Shown piece by piece: positions 6,559 to 11,083 of a stretch of 11,083 nucleotides of DNA; the first letter of the stretch is position 1; every line of letters begins with the position of its first letter. This DNA is from Clostridia bacterium (GTDB lineage Bacteria; Bacillota_A; Clostridia; Christensenellales; Borkfalkiaceae). The stretch lies in the NCBI GenBank assembly GCA_017504735.1, contig JAFVQP010000188.1, positions 1 through 11,083 of the forward strand, read 5' to 3'. The notes beneath the pieces are model-generated. The model was not told the DNA's origin and did not search any database. It worked only from the letters and a program-made list of their open reading frames with translations. The position numbers and the translations under genes are program-made.

Positions 6559-6560
6559 TA

Positions 6561-7733
6561 TTAGAATCCTAATTCGATAATACCTTTCTTAAGGTAATCA
6601 GTGTAGCTTTCGCAACCGTCTTCACGGATAGCAACACCCTTTTCCCAACGGCAACCAAACGTAGGACCGGAGATGAAGGTATCGATTTGGAAGGTCATAT
6701 TCTTTTCCAAAGGATAATGGGTGGAAGTTTCCATCCAAGGCGCTTCTACTTCAATCATACCCGTACCGTGGCAGGGACCGTAAACGTAGTTCTTGCCATA
6801 GCCTGCATCTTTGTACATTTGCAAGAAACGCTTTGCAACGTCGTCTGCATATACGCCTGCCTTGAGCTGTTGCTCCGTCCATTCGTGCATCTTCTTACAG
6901 AATTCGATGAGGTCACGGCGTTCCCCTTCGAGCTTACCCATACATACGGGCAAACCGATGGAAGGCGAATAACCGTCAATCTTTGCGGAAAGGTTGAGCT
7001 GTACGATGTCGTTTTTACCGATTTCACGGTATCTCGAACGAGAGATTGCGTGACGGGTGCTTGCTTCAGAGAATACGTACATGGGCAAGCCTTCGTATTC
7101 TGCGCCGTGTTCGTAGATAACCTTTTGTGCAATACCAACCATCTGCAATTCGGTTACACCAGGTTTCAACGCCTTGATAACTTCGTCCGTTGCAATTTCG
7201 ATAATACGGAAGCCTTCTCTAAGACAAGCAATTTCATTTTCACTCTTAATCTTACGCAAATCCACCATGATATCGTTGCATTTTACGATTTCTGCCTTGG
7301 GATATGCGTCCTTCAAGCCTTCGTAAATGGGAAGGGTACATTCTACGTAGCTGCCCAAACCGATTTTGATGTTTTCGCCCGTAACACCGATTGCCTTGAA
7401 CACTTCGTTAAAGGTCGAGGGGGTCAATTCAGGGTAGGAAGGGTCAGCCGATTCTCTAAATTCGCGAAGTACGAATACTTTTTCAATTTTACCAAAATCC
7501 GCGCCGAATACTTCCGATTCGGGACCAACCAAAAGCGCCGCGTCACCGCTAGCCGAAATTGCTACGCCTGCTCTTTCAAATACAGGCCAAAAACCCGAAA
7601 AATATCTTGCGTTTGCGTAGTCGCTTTCCGTGGAAGCTACCACCATAACGTCTAAACCTCTTTCACGCAACATTTTCGCCGCGCGCTGAATTCTTTCCTG
7701 ATATTCGTAATCGGGAATACATACTCTTGCCAT
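6561..7733 (-). CDS. M24 / creatinase-fold protein with degenerate metal site
   Basis: The 390 residues have the two-domain layout of creatinase, prolidase and aminopeptidase P: an N-terminal domain (~1-160) and a pita-bread C-terminal domain (~165-390). In metallopeptidases the latter holds two Asp, one His and two Glu. By-eye alignment gives N247 (QLNLSA) for the first Asp, S258 (GYSPSIG) for the second, H322 (CHGTG) kept, D351 (QIDTF) for the first Glu and R370 (VAIRED) for the second, so a dinuclear metal site is unlikely. P. putida creatinase, a metal-free hydrolase on this fold, also has Asn at the first position. H228 lies near, but two residues off, the alignment position of creatinase's catalytic histidine. 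A creatinase-like or other C-N hydrolase role is therefore more plausible than Xaa-Pro peptidase, but catalysis is unproven. It is the first gene leftward from the divergent promoter, with AAGAGGTG (7741-7748) as ribosome binding site, and is followed directly by repeat copy B. Confidence 0.82.
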   Translation of the reverse strand: MARVCIPDYEYQERIQRAAKMLRERGLDVMVVASTESDYANARYFSGFWPVFERAGVAISASGDAALLVGPESEVFGADFGKIEKVFVLREFRESADPSYPELTPSTFNEVFKAIGVTGENIKIGLGSYVECTLPIYEGLKDAYPKAEIVKCNDIMVDLRKIKSENEIACLREGFRIIEIATDEVIKALKPGVTELQMVGIAQKVIYEHGAEYEGLPMYVFSEASTRHAISRSRYREIGKNDIVQLNLSAKIDGYSPSIGLPVCMGKLEGERRDLIEFCKKMHEWTEQQLKAGVYADDVAKRFLQMYKDAGYGKNYVYGPCHGTGMIEVEAPWMETSTHYPLEKNMTFQIDTFISGPTFGCRWEKGVAIREDGCESYTDYLKKGIIELGF

Positions 7734-7765
7734 AATTTTTCACCTCTTATAAATATTTTTCTCTT

Positions 7766-7794
7766 ATTGTAGCATAGTCCACCCTTTTTGTCTT
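7766..7794 (-). promoter_or_regulatory. Promoter of the leftward M24-ASRT-creatininase-like set
   Basis: On the minus strand AAGACA (7789-7794), 17 bases, then TACAAT (7766-7771). RNA would begin near 7759, about 26 nt before the ATG at 7733. Its -35 overlaps the -35 of the regulator promoter by two bases (7793-7794), so the two polymerase sites probably compete and can be controlled together. Confidence 0.65.
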
Positions 7795-7821
7795 TACAAA
7801 ATAGTATTTTTTTGGTACAAT
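7793..7821 (+). promoter_or_regulatory. Promoter of the AraC-family regulator
   Basis: TTTACA (7793-7798), 17 bases, then TACAAT (7816-7821). RNA would start near 7828, leaving about 26 nt before the ATG at 7854, with TGGAG at 7841-7845 as ribosome binding site. Confidence 0.72.
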
Positions 7822-7827
7822 ATTGTA
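7816..7827. promoter_or_regulatory. Candidate operator: perfect 12-bp palindrome over the regulator -10
   Basis: TACAATATTGTA covers the -10 box and runs toward the start site. Related half-sites (TTGTA or TACAA) occur at 7767-7771 and 7795-7799, so the divergent region holds four of them. Binding here would block the regulator's own promoter. AraC proteins more often use direct repeats, so the binder is not certain. Confidence 0.4.
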
Positions 7828-7853
7828 AATATTTTTGTTTTGGAGTACCAGAC

Positions 7854-8732
7854 ATGGACTTTGTTCTCAAAAATTTTAAAAACGATTTAAAGGTGACGCG
7901 GCTTGCCAACGTGCATTATTTCGAATTCACGCCCAACTACCACACCGTAAACGACTCCCACGAGTTTTGCGAGCTGATATACGTGGATAAAGGGAACGTG
8001 GAAATCTCCTCCGACGGTTACACGGGCGTTTTACAGCAAAACGAAATGATTTTACACGGTGCAAACCAAAACCATTCGCTCACCTGCAGTGAAAAGGTTG
8101 CCCCGAACCTGATTATTATCGGGTTTGAGTGCGCTTCCAATAACCTCGCCTCTCTTACGAACGCGCCTTTGCGCTTGACGGAAGATCTACAAAAGATGTT
8201 GGCGGAAATCATCAAGGAAGCGCGTACCGTCTATCTTCCCCCCTATGGCGTGCCAAACGTTAAAAATATGAAAAAACGTAAGGAGTTTTCCTTTGGCGCC
8301 GACCAGCTTATCAAAGATTATTTGCAAATTTTTCTCATCAAGTGCGTACGCTTGACCGTGCAACCAGTTAAGCATATCCAAAAACCAATCGCGCTGGAAA
8401 ATACACGCATTTACGAAGTGAAACGATACTTGGATGAGAATTACCGTCACCGTATTGCCATTGAGGAGCTGTGTTTCCTGTTTAACACCAACAAGACAAC
8501 CCTATCCGCCGCCTTCAAGCAGGCGTTTGGGCAAACGATTATTGAATACGTAAACGGTTTACGCATCGAATACACGAAGGAGCTTCTCCGCGAAGGCAAA
8601 CATACCTTAACGCAAATCGCTGACCTTTTACACGTTTCCTCGGTACACTACCTCACCGCATTGTTTAAAAAACTGACGGCGATGACCCCCACCGAATATT
8701 TACACACGATTAAAAAATCCTTACAAATCTAG
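7854..8732 (+). CDS. AraC-family transcriptional regulator
   Basis: From the ATG at 7854 the protein has 292 residues, usual for the family. Residues ~15-90 form a cupin-like sensor domain with H30 and H36-E37 in strands resembling the AraC ligand-binding barrel. Residues ~183-285 carry the paired helix-turn-helix domain. The first helix-turn-helix lies at ~202-222 (IAIEELCFLFNTNKTTLSAA), the second at ~250-272, followed by the family signature TALFKKLTAMTPTEYL (268-283). It is a cytosolic DNA-binding regulator that probably senses a sugar or other small metabolite and controls the divergent M24 gene. A TTG at 7788 in the same frame was not chosen because it lies inside the promoter; the ATG has TGGAG at 7841-7845. 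The stop overlaps the ribosome binding site of the following hydrolase gene, so the two are co-transcribed. The effector cannot be read. Confidence 0.92.
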   Translation: MDFVLKNFKNDLKVTRLANVHYFEFTPNYHTVNDSHEFCELIYVDKGNVEISSDGYTGVLQQNEMILHGANQNHSLTCSEKVAPNLIIIGFECASNNLASLTNAPLRLTEDLQKMLAEIIKEARTVYLPPYGVPNVKNMKKRKEFSFGADQLIKDYLQIFLIKCVRLTVQPVKHIQKPIALENTRIYEVKRYLDENYRHRIAIEELCFLFNTNKTTLSAAFKQAFGQTIIEYVNGLRIEYTKELLREGKHTLTQIADLLHVSSVHYLTALFKKLTAMTPTEYLHTIKKSLQI

Positions 8733-8744
8733 GAGTAAACCATT

Positions 8745-9692
8745 ATGCACCCTCTTATCATTGTCGGCATTGTGCTTGCCTCTTTACTGCTTATTGTCCT
8801 TGGTGCGGCGTATTACTGCTACCGCAGAGTATTTTACGCGCCGCCAAGAAAACCCATGGCGGCGGATGAATATCAAATTCCGCCCGGGGAAATTTACGAG
8901 GTTTACCGCGACAAAATGGTAAACTGGATGAAGGAAACGCGCGCCATGCCCTGCGAGCGTGTGGAAATCACTTCGTTTGACGGCTTAACCTTACGAGGAA
9001 GATATTACGAATATTCCAAAGACGCACCCATCGAAATCCTCTTCCACGGCTACGAAGGCACAAGCGAACGCGACCTGTGCGGCGGCGTACAGCGTTGTTT
9101 TTCCTTGGGCAGAAGCGCACTGCTCGTCGATCAACGCGCAAGCGGCGAAAGCGACGGCCACGTAATTACCTTTGGCATCAACGAACGCAAGGATTGCCTT
9201 AGCTGGATTGATTTTATCATCGAAAAACTCGGTAAAGACGTCAAAATTATGCTTGGCGGCGTGTCGATGGGCGGCGCCACCGCATTGATGGCGGCAGGGG
9301 AAGATTTACCCGATAACGTTGTCTGCGCGTTAGGGGATTGCGCATATAGTTCCGCAAAAGAAATTATACAAAAGATCGTCAAAGAAATGCACTTACCCCC
9401 AACCCTGGTATATCCCTTTATCAAATTAGGGGCAAAACTCTTCGGGCATTTTGACCTGGAAGAAACCACCCCTCTTCAAGCAATGGAGACCTGTAAAATC
9501 CCCGTAATGTTCTTCCACGGCGACGAGGACGCTTTCGTACCGTATGAGATGAGCGAAAAAATGTACGCCGCGTGCAAAACAACCAAACGCTTGGTATGCG
9601 TCAAGGGCGCAGGACACGGCCTCGCATTCCCCAAAGACGAGGCAGGGTATATCGCTGCATTGAAAGAATTTGAAAAGGAATGTCATATGTAA
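8745..9692 (+). CDS. Membrane-anchored alpha/beta hydrolase
   Basis: A 315-residue serine hydrolase. Residues ~4-26 form one hydrophobic segment followed by positive residues (R27-R28), consistent with an N-terminal membrane anchor or uncleaved signal. The alpha/beta-hydrolase domain (~70-312) shows the oxyanion HG motif (101-102), the nucleophile elbow GVSMGG with S174, the acidic residue D262 in HGDEDAFVP and the catalytic histidine H291 in GAGHGL, a complete triad. It would cleave an ester, amide or lactone; the sequence does not say which. Twelve bases separate it from the regulator gene, and AGGAG at 8731-8735 overlaps that gene's stop codon, so it is likely translated from the same transcript. 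Its job in the locus might be to process the inducer or a side group of the substrate, which is inference. A bidirectional terminator follows at 9699. Confidence 0.9.
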   Translation: MHPLIIVGIVLASLLLIVLGAAYYCYRRVFYAPPRKPMAADEYQIPPGEIYEVYRDKMVNWMKETRAMPCERVEITSFDGLTLRGRYYEYSKDAPIEILFHGYEGTSERDLCGGVQRCFSLGRSALLVDQRASGESDGHVITFGINERKDCLSWIDFIIEKLGKDVKIMLGGVSMGGATALMAAGEDLPDNVVCALGDCAYSSAKEIIQKIVKEMHLPPTLVYPFIKLGAKLFGHFDLEETTPLQAMETCKIPVMFFHGDEDAFVPYEMSEKMYAACKTTKRLVCVKGAGHGLAFPKDEAGYIAALKEFEKECHM

Positions 9693-9698
9693 AAAATA

Positions 9699-9733
9699 GA
9701 CCCGAAAGCAAAAGACTTTCGGGTCGTGTTTTT
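9699..9733. terminator. Bidirectional rho-independent terminator
   Basis: A perfect 10-bp stem, GACCCGAAAG (9699-9708) with CTTTCGGGTC (9716-9725), around a 7-base loop. A T-run follows at 9729-9733 on the plus strand, and an A-run (9691-9696) supplies the U-tract on the minus strand. It ends the hydrolase gene and the convergent acyltransferase gene. Confidence 0.9.
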
Positions 9734-10991
9734 ATTGTTCGCGTTTTTCCAACGCAAGCTTGTAAATTTCTTCCGTCGCAAAGGCAAGCTTTGTGACAAT
9801 TTTCTTTTCCCTCGTCGGATAACAATAGAAGGAATCCTTTTCCGTGGAAATGTCAAAGCAATCGTCACGGCGGATACGGAAATAATCGTACTCCACGTGC
9901 AAACTGTTGATTTCCAAAGGCTTTCTTTGGATACGGTAATCGTGTCCGTTGTAATGCCCTTCCAATACCCAACCGTTTTCGATATCGTGTGTAATTTTTC
10001 CTTTGCCGAGTTTGGTAAAGCCCTGTGTGCGAGGCAAAGAGAATACGTCCACTTCGTCCTCGTAACGGTAGGTACCGTTGCGCACTTCCGCTTCCACCTG
10101 CTGGCGTTCCCATTCGAACCAGTCAGGGATATGGGGAAATTCCGTTTCCCCTTCCAACGCTTGCAGGTTGCCGTCTTCGTTCAAATTCCAACGCTTCCCG
10201 CACTCGGTACAGAAAATTTCCGTCTCTGCGGAATCCATTTTAAATTCCGTTTTACAATGAGGGCATTGATACAAAATACGGTGCAAGCCTTCCGCACGGA
10301 ATTTTTCCTTAATCAAAATACCGTTTTCCTTTTGGTATTTGTAATCGTCGTAGGTGAGGCTTTCTTTCACCACCGCATTAATTTCATCCACCGACATACG
10401 CTCGATATCCTCGGTGGTGAGGATTTGTGTTAAGGTTGTATGCAGAGGTACCTTTCTCTTCTTTCTAAAGTTCCAAAAAGGCGAAACAAGGTGGTTTCCC
10501 CTATGCACCACCGCCACCACGGGCGCTTTGTTTTTCTTGATAATTTTACCAAGTGAAGGGGGCAGGTACGAGGTGACACCGCAGGGCGAGTATCTCGCTT
10601 CTGGATACATACACAAAATATCCCCTCTCTTTAATACGAGCGAAATGGAGCGAACCAGCTTTAAATCGGTGGTGAATTTTCGCGTGCAAATCGAACCAAT
10701 CCATTCCATCAGCCACGCGCGCTTGATATATCCGTCCACGTTTACGACGTTGTTGACGCGGTGCGGCCACGTTGCCATCGCCGTCAACTCGAAATCCAAA
10801 AAGGACATGTGGTTGCTTAAAATCATATACGGCGGTTTCAACCCTTCCATATTGATTTTTTCAATCTTTCTCTTTTTGCCAATCAAGGCAAAGCGGGACA
10901 GCACCCAAATCAGCCCCGTCAAATAAAGAGGCTGGCGAATGGGCTTCTTGCCCGTGTTATAACGTTTTTTTCTCTTGTATTGAACTTCCAT
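9732..10991 (-). CDS. PlsC-like acyltransferase with C-terminal zinc ribbon
   Basis: From the ATG at 10991 the protein has 419 residues. Residues ~20-240 resemble 1-acyl-sn-glycerol-3-phosphate acyltransferases, which move an acyl chain to lysophosphatidate at the inner membrane face. The HX4D catalytic motif is NHMSFLD (H61, D66), and the substrate-binding motif is YPEARYSP (129-136), with A for the usual G of PEG. A weakly hydrophobic N-terminal stretch (~21-37) may bind the membrane. Residues ~240-270 form a zinc ribbon with C243, C246, C261 and C264. The rest (~285-419) is an unrecognised beta-rich domain. PlsC proteins normally stop near 200-250 residues, so the tail roughly doubles the protein. 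An in-frame ATG at 11078 would add 29 residues but would place both candidate promoters inside the gene, so I prefer 10991. Some uncertainty remains because the ribosome binding site (AAGGA) lies nearly against the ATG. It probably forms its own unit. Confidence 0.85.
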   Translation of the reverse strand: MEVQYKRKKRYNTGKKPIRQPLYLTGLIWVLSRFALIGKKRKIEKINMEGLKPPYMILSNHMSFLDFELTAMATWPHRVNNVVNVDGYIKRAWLMEWIGSICTRKFTTDLKLVRSISLVLKRGDILCMYPEARYSPCGVTSYLPPSLGKIIKKNKAPVVAVVHRGNHLVSPFWNFRKKRKVPLHTTLTQILTTEDIERMSVDEINAVVKESLTYDDYKYQKENGILIKEKFRAEGLHRILYQCPHCKTEFKMDSAETEIFCTECGKRWNLNEDGNLQALEGETEFPHIPDWFEWERQQVEAEVRNGTYRYEDEVDVFSLPRTQGFTKLGKGKITHDIENGWVLEGHYNGHDYRIQRKPLEINSLHVEYDYFRIRRDDCFDISTEKDSFYCYPTREKKIVTKLAFATEEIYKLALEKREQ

Positions 10992-10997
10992 ATCCTT

Positions 10998-11039
10998 ATT
11001 GTACACTATTTTTATAAAAAAAGCAAGGATTTTTGTTAA
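10998..11039 (-). promoter_or_regulatory. Two overlapping promoter candidates for the acyltransferase gene
   Basis: On the minus strand the distal pair is TTAACA (11034-11039) and TATAAA (11011-11016). The proximal pair is TTGCTT (11021-11026) and TACAAT (10998-11003). Both have 17-base spacers. The distal one would give a leader of about 13 nt; the proximal one would start RNA at or next to the ATG at 10991. Confidence 0.5.
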
Positions 11040-11083
11040 GAAATGCAACAATACTACGCGACCATAATATATACACATATATG

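Noticed and set aside
6687..7655. 322-residue plus-strand reading frame
   Set aside because: It is antisense to the M24 gene and shows no motif or translation signal.
4977..7733. A complete creatinine degradation operon
   Set aside because: Both families are broad, the key residues only partly match, and no sarcosine, urea or creatinine transport gene is visible; kept only as a hypothesis.
7788..7853. Upstream TTG start for the AraC-family gene
   Set aside because: It lies on the promoter -35 and has no ribosome binding site; the ATG at 7854 has TGGAG and restores the normal family length.
9726..10433. 235-residue plus-strand reading frame
   Set aside because: It begins within the terminator T-run and is antisense to the acyltransferase gene; no ribosome binding site.
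10992..11078. Longer N-terminus for the acyltransferase from an ATG at 11078
   Set aside because: The added 29 residues are a translation of AT-rich DNA holding two promoter candidates. Not fully excluded, because the sequence upstream is cut off.

Overview
The window looks like a chromosomal stretch from a low-to-mid-GC Gram-positive bacterium, most likely a Clostridia-type gut member of the Bacillota. This rests on strong AGGAGG-type ribosome binding sites, near-consensus sigma-A promoters with 17-bp spacers, AT-rich intergenic DNA and rho-independent terminators. It is inferred from style; there is no marker gene. Nine protein-coding genes are supported, one of them cut by the left edge. 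I see no rRNA, tRNA, transposase, phage gene or true CRISPR array.

Left part (1-2466): an FAD-dependent dehydrogenase of unknown substrate runs off the left edge on the minus strand. Diverging from it is a single-gene unit encoding an unusual fusion of a HAD-type 5'-nucleotidase domain and a guanylate-kinase-like domain whose GMP-binding arginines are missing. It ends at a bidirectional terminator shared with the next, convergent gene.

Central part (2467-9692): this looks like a catabolic locus built around divergent promoters at 7766-7821. Leftward run an M24/creatinase-fold protein with degenerate metal ligands, a small protein of the Anabaena sensory rhodopsin transducer (ASRT) family, a creatininase-family hydrolase and a GH38 alpha-mannosidase-like enzyme. 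Rightward run an AraC-family regulator and a membrane-anchored alpha/beta hydrolase. The likely logic is that the AraC protein senses a small molecule and controls the leftward genes. The substrate is open. Creatininase-fold plus creatinase-fold proteins suggest a cyclic amide/guanidino compound, whereas the mannosidase and the ASRT-type protein fit a sugar derivative or glycoconjugate better.

The most unusual feature lies inside the leftward set. The ASRT gene is flanked by two copies of an elaborate repeat, 9-mers (AGTGAAGTT) alternating with small perfect hairpins and then the same 9-mer inverted. Each copy sits just upstream of a Shine-Dalgarno site, and each core contains a promoter-like TTGnnC-N17-TATAAW pair pointing at the downstream gene. 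A separate 100-bp imperfect palindrome abuts one copy and overlaps the ASRT stop codon.

Right part (9693-11083): a second bidirectional terminator separates the locus from a leftward PlsC-like acyltransferase with a C-terminal zinc ribbon. Two overlapping promoter candidates upstream of it predict an extremely short or absent leader.
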